Origin: Spirulina subsalsa CS-330
Lineage (GTDB): Bacteria > Cyanobacteriota > Cyanobacteriia > Cyanobacteriales > Spirulinaceae
Length of the DNA stretch: 47,340 nucleotides
NCBI RefSeq assembly: GCF_028330765.1
Contig: NZ_JAQMTY010000101.1
Span: 1-47,340 of the forward strand
Direction of reading: 5' to 3'
In this document: piece after piece, positions 9,175 to 17,318 of the stretch
Layout of the letters: every line of letters begins with the position of its first letter
How positions within the stretch are numbered: the first letter of the stretch is position 1
Position numbers and translations under genes: made by a program
Notes under the pieces: model-generated
The model's database searches: none
The model's input: only the letters and a program-made list of their open reading frames with translations
What the model was told of the DNA's origin: nothing

Positions 9175-10509
9175 CTAACGAGGCTGTTGACCGTTGAGGG
9201 TGATCGGTGTGGGCAGGGCCGGAACGGTCATGCCAAAAAAGGTTTCTTGGAGGGCTGCGATCGCCCGTTGATATTGGGGGTCACGCTGGGTTCCTTGGAT
9301 GGACGGATTCGCCCGCAGGAGGCGTTGCTGATCGCGGCTGAGATCCACCTCAATATTGGGGGTGACACCGTGTTTGTTGATGGTGATACCGCTGGGGGGA
9401 TAGTAGCGGGAGATGGTGACGGCGAGGCCGGATTCATCGGAGAGTTGATGGACGGATTGGACGGTTCCCTTGCCGTAGGTCCGACTGCCGACGAGGATCG
9501 CCCGGCCGTTGTCTTTGAGGGCGGCGGCGAGAATTTCACTGGCACTGGCGGAGTAATGATCCACGAGTACCACGAGGGGCAGTTCCGTCAAGGAAGTACG
9601 GTTGGCGCTGTATTGGCGATCGCCCCCTTGACGATCCACGGTGCGGACAATCATGCCGGTTTCCATCCACATCCGCGCAATATCCACACTGGCGAACAGC
9701 AGTCCCCCCGGATTGCCCCGCAGATCGAGGACGAAACCTTGGGCGTTTTGGGCTTCCAGGGCCGTGATCGCTTTCCCCATTTGTTCAGCGGCGTGGGAGC
9801 TAAACTCATCGAGACGTAAATACCCAATGCTGAGGTTGCCTTCCTGTTGGAGGCTGTAGTGCAGAACGGGAACCTCAATTTGTGCCCGCTGGATTGTCAC
9901 TTCAAACAGGCCTTTTTGGGGGCGCACCAGTTGTAAGCGCACGGTGCTGCCTTCTTCGCCGCGCAGGATTTCGCTGGCTTCTTCGACGGTCATCAGGGCC
10001 GTGGGGCGATTGTCGATGCGGAGAATGCGATCGCCCGCTTCAATGCCTGCCGCCGCTGCCGGTGAATCTTCTAGGGGTTGAATCACCTTTAAGGAACTGG
10101 TTTGTTCATCAACCGTGAGTTGAACCCCAATCCCAGAGAGTTCGCCGGAGGTTTGATTGGTGAGGTCAGAATATTCACTGGGGTCGAGGAAGCGGGTGTA
10201 GGGATCATTGAGCAGTTTGAGCGCGTCCCGAATGGCGGTATAGGCATCGGTTTGGGATAGATACTGTCGGCCTAGGAGTTCTTGGCGTGTGGCCTGCCAG
10301 GCATTCATGTCGAAGTCTGTGCCCACAAACTCGTCGTTGACGATCTGCCAAACTTCATCAATAACCACTTTGGGGCTATCCTCCAGAGCAGCCTCCACTG
10401 CGGGGGTAATGCCAGGGGCCAGCATTGAGGCGGTGGCTAAGGTAGCGATCGCACTGTTGAGAAGGAAAGAAGGCAAAAAGGCGGAGGGTTTAAAGGCAGA
10501 TCGGTTCAT
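9175..10509 (-). CDS. Carboxyl-terminal processing protease (CtpA/CtpB family, S41)
   Basis: A 444-residue exported serine protease. Residues 1-40 are a signal peptide ending near AVEAAL. A PDZ domain spans about 115-205 (SGIGVQL, AGIEAGDRILRI). The catalytic core has LDLRGNPGGLL at 261-271, the serine in SASASE (Ser322) and the lysine in TYGKGTVQ (Lys347). The 25-residue Ser-Lys spacing matches the Prc/Ctp dyad. Cyanobacteria carry up to three paralogues: CtpA matures the D1 protein of photosystem II, while CtpB and CtpC have other roles. The paralogue cannot be decided here. Confidence 0.92.
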   Translation of the reverse strand: MNRSAFKPSAFLPSFLLNSAIATLATASMLAPGITPAVEAALEDSPKVVIDEVWQIVNDEFVGTDFDMNAWQATRQELLGRQYLSQTDAYTAIRDALKLLNDPYTRFLDPSEYSDLTNQTSGELSGIGVQLTVDEQTSSLKVIQPLEDSPAAAAGIEAGDRILRIDNRPTALMTVEEASEILRGEEGSTVRLQLVRPQKGLFEVTIQRAQIEVPVLHYSLQQEGNLSIGYLRLDEFSSHAAEQMGKAITALEAQNAQGFVLDLRGNPGGLLFASVDIARMWMETGMIVRTVDRQGGDRQYSANRTSLTELPLVVLVDHYSASASEILAAALKDNGRAILVGSRTYGKGTVQSVHQLSDESGLAVTISRYYPPSGITINKHGVTPNIEVDLSRDQQRLLRANPSIQGTQRDPQYQRAIAALQETFFGMTVPALPTPITLNGQQPR

Positions 10510-10734
10510 AATCTCGACTTGACGAAGAAGGGGGCGGAATCGAGCAAGAGTAGCCCAACATCACCGCACAGGGGCGGGTACAGGCTAATTCTCAGGATAA
10601 ATCAAGAGCTTGAGGACGTAGTGAACGAATCAGCCAGTTTTCTGATTGTCTGAACGTTCGCCCAGTCCATGGCTTAAACAAATGCGGAAAAACTCACTCA
10701 GAATTTACCTTGACGAGGGAATATAGACAGTTTC
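10510..10734. other. Intergenic region, no gene seen
   Basis: 225 bases between the ctp start and the Nudix gene stop, both on the minus strand. No tRNA, conserved hairpin or credible small frame was recognised; it must contain the ctp promoter. Confidence 0.4.
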
Positions 10735-11166
10735 TCAACTTCTTTGACTCTCCATAAAATCTAACAAAATTTGACGGTGAAGCACACTGAGGGGACGAAC
10801 TTCCTGCGCGACCGGAGAGTATTGCTCCCCTTGTTGAATGGCGGCTGAGCTGACTAGTCCTAAATCCCACCCCTCTTGGAGGACAAGCTGATCGAGGGGA
10901 ACTGTCAGAGGGCAGACAAAAATATGGCGCTGGACGTGCTGATCGGGATATTCACCAAACTTAACGGGGGGACTGGTGAGGGTGTAGCGAATTTCTTCGT
11001 AGAGTTCCCGTTTGAGGGCGGTGGCGGGGTCTTCTCCTGGTTCGAGGTGGCCGCCAAAAAAGCCCCACTGTCCGGGGGCAGCAATGCCGGGCATATCGTC
11101 CCGCAGTTGCATGAGAAAGTGGTCTTGGGATGGGATGATTGCGATCGCGACTTCCGGTTTTGCCAT
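10735..11166 (-). CDS. Nudix hydrolase
   Basis: A 143-residue single-domain hydrolase of nucleoside-diphosphate-linked substrates. The Nudix box is visible: Gly39, Glu45, then RELYEEI at 53-59, giving the metal-binding glutamates. The usual glycine two residues after the last part of the box is replaced (IRY instead of xGx), a mild deviation. The substrate cannot be predicted. Divergent from hisH with about 80 bases between them. Confidence 0.88.
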   Translation of the reverse strand: MAKPEVAIAIIPSQDHFLMQLRDDMPGIAAPGQWGFFGGHLEPGEDPATALKRELYEEIRYTLTSPPVKFGEYPDQHVQRHIFVCPLTVPLDQLVLQEGWDLGLVSSAAIQQGEQYSPVAQEVRPLSVLHRQILLDFMESQRS

Positions 11167-11245
11167 GACGAGAGGTAAAGAGTCCCTTTAAGATGGATGG
11201 TTAGGATGCCTAAATCATAGGCAATAGCGTTGAGGAATTTTGAAG

Positions 11246-11884
11246 ATGGCGACGATTGCCGTGATTGACTACGACATGGGGAATTTGCACTCGGCCTGTA
11301 AGGGGTTGACGGAAGCCGGGGCGCAAACGGTGGTGACGAGTGCTGCGGCGGAAATTCTTGGGGCGGATGCGATCGTCTTGCCGGGGGTGGGGGCGTTTGA
11401 TCCAGCAGTGCAGCAGTTGCGATCGCGTTCCTTGGCGGGGCCGATTCGTGATGCGATCGCCAGCGGCAAACCCTTTTTAGGCATTTGTCTCGGTCTCCAC
11501 TTACTTTTTGAAGGGTCAGAGGAAGGCATTGAACCCGGATTAGGGATTATCCCCGGTTATGTCCGCCGTTTTCGCCCTGAACCCGGCTTAACCATTCCCC
11601 ACATGGGCTGGAATACGTTGGACTTCACCCAGCCCCACCATTGGAGTTGGCAAGGGTTAGGATCATCGCCCTACGTGTACTTTGTCCATTCCTACTATGT
11701 TGATCCCGTTGATCCGGCGGTCTGCGCGGCCACGGTGCAACATGGGCAGCAAGTGGTGACGGCAGCGATCGCCACCCAAAACATCACCGCTGTTCAATTC
11801 CACCCCGAAAAATCCTCCACCGCCGGATTAACATTGCTGGCGAACTTCGTGCGTCAGGTTAAAACCGCTGCATTGGTGTCCTGA
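11246..11884 (+). CDS. hisH: Imidazole glycerol phosphate synthase glutaminase subunit HisH
   Basis: A 212-residue class I glutamine amidotransferase that releases ammonia from glutamine and passes it to HisF, in the fifth step of histidine synthesis. The nucleophile is Cys81 in GICLGLH; the His-Glu pair of the triad lies in QFHPEKS near residue 187; the oxyanion strand is PGVGAF at 46-51. ATG 11246 (MATIAVIDYDMGN) is used, with GAGG about ten bases upstream, rather than TTG 11240. hisF is not in the window. Confidence 0.96.
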   Translation: MATIAVIDYDMGNLHSACKGLTEAGAQTVVTSAAAEILGADAIVLPGVGAFDPAVQQLRSRSLAGPIRDAIASGKPFLGICLGLHLLFEGSEEGIEPGLGIIPGYVRRFRPEPGLTIPHMGWNTLDFTQPHHWSWQGLGSSPYVYFVHSYYVDPVDPAVCAATVQHGQQVVTAAIATQNITAVQFHPEKSSTAGLTLLANFVRQVKTAALVS

Positions 11885-11967
11885 TCCGTCCCATTCCCTC
11901 TGTTGTTGAAACTCGCCAAAGGTTCCACCGTCAAGATACAATACCCTCCTAAGATTTATTGAGGCCT

Positions 11968-12810
11968 ATGGCGATCTCGCTCAAAAACACCGCCCGTTTA
12001 ACAGAGGTACAGCGGTATTGGGAACTCCTATATGTGTTGGTTCAACGTAACTTAAAAGCACGATATCGGGGATCGCTCTTGGGGGTCTATTGGTCACTGT
12101 TAAACCCTCTGATTATGACGGGCATTTACACCGCGATTTTTGGTGATGTGTTTTCGCCGTATTATGGGGATTCTCTAGTTGACTATATGCTCGCCGCCTT
12201 TACGGGGTTGAGCGTGATTCATTTCTTTTCAGGGTCAACCTCCCAAGCCCTGGTTAGCGTCGTGGGAAATGGTGTTTTACTGAATAAAATTAAGCTGCCG
12301 GTGAGTGTGTTTCCGGTCGCCATGATTGCCTCTAATGTCTTTCAATTTTGTGTGGGAATGTTTCCGCTATTAGCGATTGTCACCTTGGTGCGATCGCACA
12401 GCCTTCTTAACGTTCTCGCCCTCATGCTTCCCTTTATTTCCCTAGTTTTAGTCTGTACGGGAATTGGCCTCTTTGTGAGCGCCTTATTTGTCTTTTTTCG
12501 AGATCTCCCGTACTTCTACGAACTTGTCACCTTTGTGTTGTGGTTTAGTTCCCCCGTGTTTTATCCCAAGGACATTATTCCGGATGCTATCAAACCCTTT
12601 TTGACCTTAAACCCCCTAATTGATATCATCGATAGCATTCGCGATATTGCCTTAGATGGTCGAGTGATCACAATCTGGGGCTATGGTCAAAACCTAGGCG
12701 GGCCAAATCTCATTGAGGTATTCCTGAGCTTGATGTATGGCTTGCTCTTCCTGCTGATGGGCTGGCTTTGCTTTCGGTGGTGGCGACCCCGTTTTATGGA
12801 CTTATTGTAA
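11968..12810 (+). CDS. wzm: Polysaccharide ABC exporter permease (Wzm/KpsM family)
   Basis: A 280-residue ABC-2-type permease with six hydrophobic segments and the family region LKARYRGSLLGVYWSLLNPL near residues 30-49, where the amphipathic coupling segment meets the first membrane helix. Partners of this kind move finished lipid-linked polysaccharide or O-antigen across the inner membrane. ATG 11968 (MAISLKN) is chosen; an in-frame TTG lies nine bases upstream. The stop codon is directly followed by the ATG of the ATPase gene, so the two form a tight pair. Confidence 0.88.
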   Translation: MAISLKNTARLTEVQRYWELLYVLVQRNLKARYRGSLLGVYWSLLNPLIMTGIYTAIFGDVFSPYYGDSLVDYMLAAFTGLSVIHFFSGSTSQALVSVVGNGVLLNKIKLPVSVFPVAMIASNVFQFCVGMFPLLAIVTLVRSHSLLNVLALMLPFISLVLVCTGIGLFVSALFVFFRDLPYFYELVTFVLWFSSPVFYPKDIIPDAIKPFLTLNPLIDIIDSIRDIALDGRVITIWGYGQNLGGPNLIEVFLSLMYGLLFLLMGWLCFRWWRPRFMDLL

Positions 12811-13554
12811 ATGCAGGAAGTGATTCGACTGGATCAAGTCTCCCTTTGGCGACGCACGCAAGAAGAGTTTTCCTATGACTTAAAAAAAACAGTCTTGTCA
12901 GTGCTAGAGGGAAAGTTTAATCGTCCAAAACGCAAGCTCGTTTTAGATGGGATTGACTTGGTGATTGAGCGGGGGGATAAGCTCGGCATTATTGGCCCCA
13001 ATGGCTCTGGAAAATCCACCTTACTGAAGGTGATCAGTGGCATTTTAGAACCCACCCACGGCACGTTACGGGTGCGGGGTAATATTGCGCCCTTGATTGA
13101 GTTGGGGGCGGGGTTTGATGTGGAATTATCGGTGTTCGATAATATCGTGATGTATGGGGTGATGTTGGGATTTTCCCGCCGAGAGATGCAGCAGCGGGCG
13201 TTTTCCATCTTAGATTTTGCGGAATTGAATGATTACTATCTCGCGCCGGTGAAGGCGTTGTCGTCGGGGATGACGGCGCGGTTGGGGTTTGCGATCGCCA
13301 CCGATGTTCACCCCGATATTTTGATTTTGGATGAAGTGCTTTCCGTTGGCGATGAAAGCTTTATGCGCAAATGCCAAAAGCGGTTAGATGCGTTTTGGCA
13401 AGATCACGTTACCGTCCTCGTGGTCTCCCACTCGATGGACTTTATTCGCGAATCCTGCAATCGCTGTATTTTTCTGTCTAATGGCTCGATTCAAGCGGCG
13501 GGTGATGCGAAGGACATTGTGGATCAGTATCTTGACGGCATTGCTCCACCCTGA
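12811..13554 (+). CDS. wzt: Polysaccharide ABC exporter ATPase (Wzt/KpsT family)
   Basis: A 247-residue ATPase, partner of the preceding permease. Walker A GPNGSGKST is at 62-70, the signature is the non-canonical LSSGMTARLGFA typical of the Wzt/TagH group, and Walker B is ILILDEVLSVGD. The protein stops soon after the ATPase domain, so it lacks the C-terminal carbohydrate-binding domain with which some Wzt proteins check the chain end. It therefore probably accepts chains without a specific terminal cap. Confidence 0.88.
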   Translation: MQEVIRLDQVSLWRRTQEEFSYDLKKTVLSVLEGKFNRPKRKLVLDGIDLVIERGDKLGIIGPNGSGKSTLLKVISGILEPTHGTLRVRGNIAPLIELGAGFDVELSVFDNIVMYGVMLGFSRREMQQRAFSILDFAELNDYYLAPVKALSSGMTARLGFAIATDVHPDILILDEVLSVGDESFMRKCQKRLDAFWQDHVTVLVVSHSMDFIRESCNRCIFLSNGSIQAAGDAKDIVDQYLDGIAPP

Positions 13555-13580
13555 GCCGACGTGCTGCTGCCCCCTGACGC

Positions 13581-13703
13581 TAGTGTTACGGCACACGCTA
13601 ATTGGTGGGTTACAGCGGATCGCTGAATTGCAGTGATAACAGGAATTTAATCCGCCTAACCCACCCTACAATAAAATATCATTTTGGCTGTGTCATGGCG
13701 CTA
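13581..13703. repeat. MITE-like inverted-repeat element, copy 1 (123 bp)
   Basis: The ends are imperfect inverted repeats: TAGTGTTACGGCACAC on the left, and the right end reads TAGCGCCATGACACAG on the other strand. The interior holds the dyad TGGGTTA(C) and TAACCCACC. A second copy of exactly the same length and matching order of blocks lies at 47019-47141. It has no coding capacity. It sits between the convergent wzt and pglF-like genes, and its last three bases are the stop codon of the latter. Confidence 0.8.
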
Positions 13704-15650
13704 GGGTGACGATAGAATTTGAGAGCCTTGATCAATGAGGTGGGCTTCTAGATCCAGGCGGCATTGTTGAGCCAATTGCCACAGTTCTGGCTCGGAATAT
13801 TGGGGGTGCTGGGTTGCCTGCTGGAGCTTGTGATAGATCGTTTCGCTGCTGTCGAGGGTGGGGAATTGACTAGAGGCGGCGCGGATTTTGGGGTGTGCTG
13901 TCGTGAGAACCTGCTCACTGGTGTTGAAGAGCGATTCGTGGAGTTTTTCGCCTGGCCGTAGCCCCGTAATCGCGATCGGAATGTCGTGACCTGGCGTGAA
14001 GCCCGCCAGGGTAATCATCTGTTCAGCGAGATCGTAGATATTCACCGGTTCGCCCATGTCCAGGACTAAGATTTGTCCCGATTGACCCACCGCCAAACTT
14101 TGAATCACCAGTTGCGAGGCTTCGGGGGTGGTCATAAAGTAACGGGTCATGGCGGCATCGGTGACGGTGACGGGGCCACCCCGCGCAATTTGGGCTTTAA
14201 AGATGGGGACAACACTGCCGCGACTGCCGAGGACGTTCCCGAAGCGCACGACCAAAAAGCGTGTTGTCCCGGTGGTGGCAAAGGAGCGCACCAAGAGTTC
14301 AGCGAGGCGTTTGCTTAAGCCCATGAAATTACTGGATTCGACGGCTTTGTCGGTGGAAATCATCACGAAGGTTTTCACCCCGACTTCGGTGGCGAGACGG
14401 GCGAGATCGGCGGAAGCGATCGCATTATTTTCCAGGGCTTCCGTTGGGTTTTGCTGCATCAGCGGCACATGTTTATGGGCGGCGGCGTGGAAAATAATTT
14501 CCGGTCGCCACTGGTGCAGCAGGGCGGTGATGCGATCGCGGTGGCGAATATCAGCAATCAGGGGCTGAAGCGTCAAGTCGGGGAAGGTGCGCCGTAGTTC
14601 TTGTTCAATGGTGAAAATGCTATTTTCGCCGCGCCCCAAGAGCAAAATTTGGTGAGGTCGCAGGGTGGCCACTTGGCGACAAATTTCCGAGCCAATGGTA
14701 CCGCCGGCTCCGGTGACGAGGACGGTGCGCTGCTCAATTTGCTGGCGGGCGGAGGGGAGTTGAGTGTTAAAGGCCTCGCCAAAGTCCAGGTTAATTTCTG
14801 CCCGGCCCAGGATGTCTTGGATTTGGATCTCGCGGGCTTGGGGGGTGAGGGAGCGATCGCGCAACAGTTCTGCATGGCCGGGCAGGATTTTGAGGGTGAG
14901 CGGGGTTGAGTTGACCAAGGCCAAGATCCGCCGGATTTGGTCAGGATGGGCAGACGGAATCGTGATCAGGGCTTCGGCAACGCCATGGTATTGGGCAATC
15001 TCCACAAGCTGCGCGGTTGTGCCCAAGACCTTCACGCCTTCGACGGTGCGGCCGACTTTGGTGCGATCGTCATCCACAAACCCGACAATCTCTAGGGCTA
15101 AATCCACATTTTGGCGACTCTCCTGCACCACCAACGCCCCTGCCTGACCCGCCCCAATCAACAGCACTCGCTGTACTGGTTTGGTGCGGCGATGACGCGC
15201 CGCCTGTGGCCCAAAGGGTTGCTGCACCGAACGCCGCCGAGCATAGCGCAACACCACCATCCCCATTAAACAAAAACTCCAGTCAATCACTGCCACTCCC
15301 AAGGGAATTCCGGTTTGGGTGATGTCTAGGCGCGGCAAAATTAAGCGTGTTGTCACCAGCACCAGCAGCGAGTAAAACGTCACTGCATTCAGGAGGCGGA
15401 TGAAGTCTTTGAGGCAAAATAAGCGCCACACATGTTGATAGAGTCCAAAGCAAGTTTGGGTGAGTAACCGTCCGGGAATGGCCATCAACGGTAACACCCA
15501 GGCCAGGGTGACATGAGGGGGGGCGATCTGACCCTCAAACCTGACCCAAAATGCCACTAAGCACATCAGCCAGGCGACACACCCATCTAAGCCAAAATGC
15601 GCTAAACGATAGACCGACGGTAGGCGAACTCGTTTCCCCATCAATTCCAC
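13701..15650 (-). CDS. pglF: UDP-GlcNAc 4,6-dehydratase, PglF/WbpM/CapD type
   Basis: A 649-residue membrane-bound dehydratase that would make UDP-4-keto-6-deoxy-GlcNAc. Four hydrophobic segments lie within 15-140, then a first Rossmann-like domain (LLIGAGQAGA, 163-172) and a catalytic SDR domain starting at VTGAGGTIGSE (312-322). The usual YxxxK is replaced by NFMGLSK: a methionine takes the tyrosine place, as in WbpM and PglF. With the PglE, PglD and PglC homologues at 34-36.5 kb it would start UDP-diacetylbacillosamine synthesis. The stop codon TAG is formed by the end of a MITE, so the last residues may be altered. Confidence 0.87.
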   Translation of the reverse strand: MELMGKRVRLPSVYRLAHFGLDGCVAWLMCLVAFWVRFEGQIAPPHVTLAWVLPLMAIPGRLLTQTCFGLYQHVWRLFCLKDFIRLLNAVTFYSLLVLVTTRLILPRLDITQTGIPLGVAVIDWSFCLMGMVVLRYARRRSVQQPFGPQAARHRRTKPVQRVLLIGAGQAGALVVQESRQNVDLALEIVGFVDDDRTKVGRTVEGVKVLGTTAQLVEIAQYHGVAEALITIPSAHPDQIRRILALVNSTPLTLKILPGHAELLRDRSLTPQAREIQIQDILGRAEINLDFGEAFNTQLPSARQQIEQRTVLVTGAGGTIGSEICRQVATLRPHQILLLGRGENSIFTIEQELRRTFPDLTLQPLIADIRHRDRITALLHQWRPEIIFHAAAHKHVPLMQQNPTEALENNAIASADLARLATEVGVKTFVMISTDKAVESSNFMGLSKRLAELLVRSFATTGTTRFLVVRFGNVLGSRGSVVPIFKAQIARGGPVTVTDAAMTRYFMTTPEASQLVIQSLAVGQSGQILVLDMGEPVNIYDLAEQMITLAGFTPGHDIPIAITGLRPGEKLHESLFNTSEQVLTTAHPKIRAASSQFPTLDSSETIYHKLQQATQHPQYSEPELWQLAQQCRLDLEAHLIDQGSQILSSP

Positions 15651-15678
15651 ATCCCGTAATTGTTCTTAGCACTGTACC

Positions 15679-16563
15679 TCACTCCGGACGTACTCCCCCC
15701 GCTTTAGGTTTCTCGTCTTGTTGCGTTGCTAGTTCGGCTTGTAAGTGTGGCCATTGTTCGAGCAGAATGGCCGCCAGGGTAGCCACCATAAAGCCCGCAA
15801 TGAGGGAGAGGATCGCAATCTGGAGGGGCGATCGCTGCACGGCACTAATCTCCGACTCCTGGATCACAGTCAGCGGTAAAAATTCCGCACTATTGTCAGC
15901 GAGATCGTCCTGAATATCCTGGAAATACCCTTGTTGAAAGGACACTGTGGCCTCGGCTCGCAGGAGTTCCGCCCGTTGTGTTTCGAGGGCTGTGCGACGA
16001 GCAATATTATCGGGGGGGGTGGCGGCGATCGCCGCATCCAACTTGGCGATCGCTTGCTCTACCTGGGCATCCTGAACAGCCAGCGTTCTCAATTCATCGG
16101 TAATTCTCTCATTCAGAGGGTCTTGCCACGCGATCGCTAATGCTGCCATCAGGGGTTCTGTCTGATCCTCTAACGGCGGTGCAGTGGCAGCCGTCAGGGT
16201 GAGGGCGATCGTATTGCTCGTGGCATCATAGGGAGCGGCACTAATGCTTACTGCATCTGGTGTCACCGTCCCCACCGCCGTCACAGCCCACTGGCCAATT
16301 TGACTCGGAGTTTTAGGGGCTGGGCGGGGGGTTTCAACTGGGTTTAATTGAGTCAACAGGCTATCTAAGGGATCGGGTTCAACCCCAAGCGTGATTATTT
16401 GTTGATAGGTGGTGGTGGCTTGCAAGGCTGTTGTCGCCGTAGCCGCGATCGCTACCATGAGCGTAGTGACACCGATAAAACGCCAACGACGCTGGAAAAA
16501 GCGAATGATATCAACCAACGAAATTTCATCGTCATCATAGACTGGGGACTGTTCCGGATTCAT
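15679..16563 (-). CDS. wzz: Wzz-type chain-length determinant protein
   Basis: A 294-residue protein with the layout of polysaccharide co-polymerases: acidic N-terminus ending SLVDIIRFFQRRWR, a membrane helix at about 32-50, a long periplasmic part with a helical stretch (about 130-225), and a second helix near 250-272. It lacks the C-terminal tyrosine kinase found in some relatives. It would set chain length in a Wzx/Wzy pathway. It lies 28 bases before the pglF-like gene on the same strand, so the two are probably one transcript. ATG 16563 (MNPEQ) is preferred over 16569. Confidence 0.75.
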   Translation of the reverse strand: MNPEQSPVYDDDEISLVDIIRFFQRRWRFIGVTTLMVAIAATATTALQATTTYQQIITLGVEPDPLDSLLTQLNPVETPRPAPKTPSQIGQWAVTAVGTVTPDAVSISAAPYDATSNTIALTLTAATAPPLEDQTEPLMAALAIAWQDPLNERITDELRTLAVQDAQVEQAIAKLDAAIAATPPDNIARRTALETQRAELLRAEATVSFQQGYFQDIQDDLADNSAEFLPLTVIQESEISAVQRSPLQIAILSLIAGFMVATLAAILLEQWPHLQAELATQQDEKPKAGGVRPE

Positions 16564-16838
16564 CACCATGTTTTCAGAAAATGCCAGAGAGATTGAAATC
16601 TAGGCATAGCATACCCTGACTCTGCCGGTTCTCAAGCTGGATCAGCGTTGAATCTGCCATTTTGAGATTTTCCCCTTTCCCTTTAAGCAAAGATCCGGTA
16701 TGGTTTCACAAGTGTTACGATTTAAACTTTCCTGTTGAAGCGAGCTTTGATGGTCTTGATGATCTCAGTTCCTTCCCCGCAGCCTTCTTGTCCCCTGGGG
16801 AACTTTACCCCCTGTCTGACGTAAAATCGGAGGTCGAA
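16564..16838. other. Divergent intergenic region
   Basis: 275 bases between the wzz start (minus) and the GTG start at 16839 (plus). An open frame runs through the second half from a TTG at 16662, but it has no ribosome site and low-quality composition, so it is taken as non-coding leader. Promoters for both directions must lie here; no clear operator was seen. Confidence 0.4.
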
Positions 16839-17261
16839 GTGCAGAAGAGGTGTGCCCGAAATCGAAAACGGTCGAAGCGTCGTGCTATCTATTGTCCCCA
16901 TCACGGTTGTTATCTCGACAGCGTTAGTCAAAAGTATTCCCTCTATACGGAATCAGCGGGAACGCTACAATCTCGAGGCATCAATCGGCTCTCGGCGCTA
17001 TTGCTAGTGGCGACCCATACGGCAGTGCCGTTGGTGGGAGAATGGTTAGAGGCATTTTGGTGTGATGACTGCCAGGAAACCAACTGGTACTACGTGCGAA
17101 AAGTGGGCGATCGCACCTATGAAGTCCAACTAGCTCCCTGTGAATTATGGATGCAGGCGACCGGGGTGATCAATCCGGGGGGGAATCCTTCGGTGGGGGA
17201 GTTTACGCGACGGCAGGCAAAGGCGCGATCGGGTGTGCGAGATTTTGGGGTAATGGTTTAA
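16839..17261 (+). CDS. Conserved small protein with paired cysteine/histidine motifs
   Basis: A 140-residue protein beginning VQKRCARNRKRSKRRAIYCP, a very basic start, then CPHHGCYLDS and later WCDDCQETNWYYV. CPxH plus CxxC suggests a zinc-ribbon-like fold; with the basic tail, nucleic-acid binding is possible but unproven. The GTG at 16839 is chosen because GGAGG stands five bases before it; the longer frame from TTG 16662 has no such site. I recall similar proteins in other cyanobacteria, but not a named family. It stands alone between the wzz and wbpA genes. Confidence 0.65.
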   Translation: MQKRCARNRKRSKRRAIYCPHHGCYLDSVSQKYSLYTESAGTLQSRGINRLSALLLVATHTAVPLVGEWLEAFWCDDCQETNWYYVRKVGDRTYEVQLAPCELWMQATGVINPGGNPSVGEFTRRQAKARSGVRDFGVMV

Positions 17262-17318
17262 GCATTTTGAAGTTCTTTGTTCGCAATAATTTTTTGTTAA
17301 AAACTAATACATTATTGA

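Noticed and set aside
16662-16838. N-terminal extension of the Cys/His-motif protein from a TTG
   Set aside because: No ribosome site at the TTG, while GGAGG stands five bases before the GTG at 16839.
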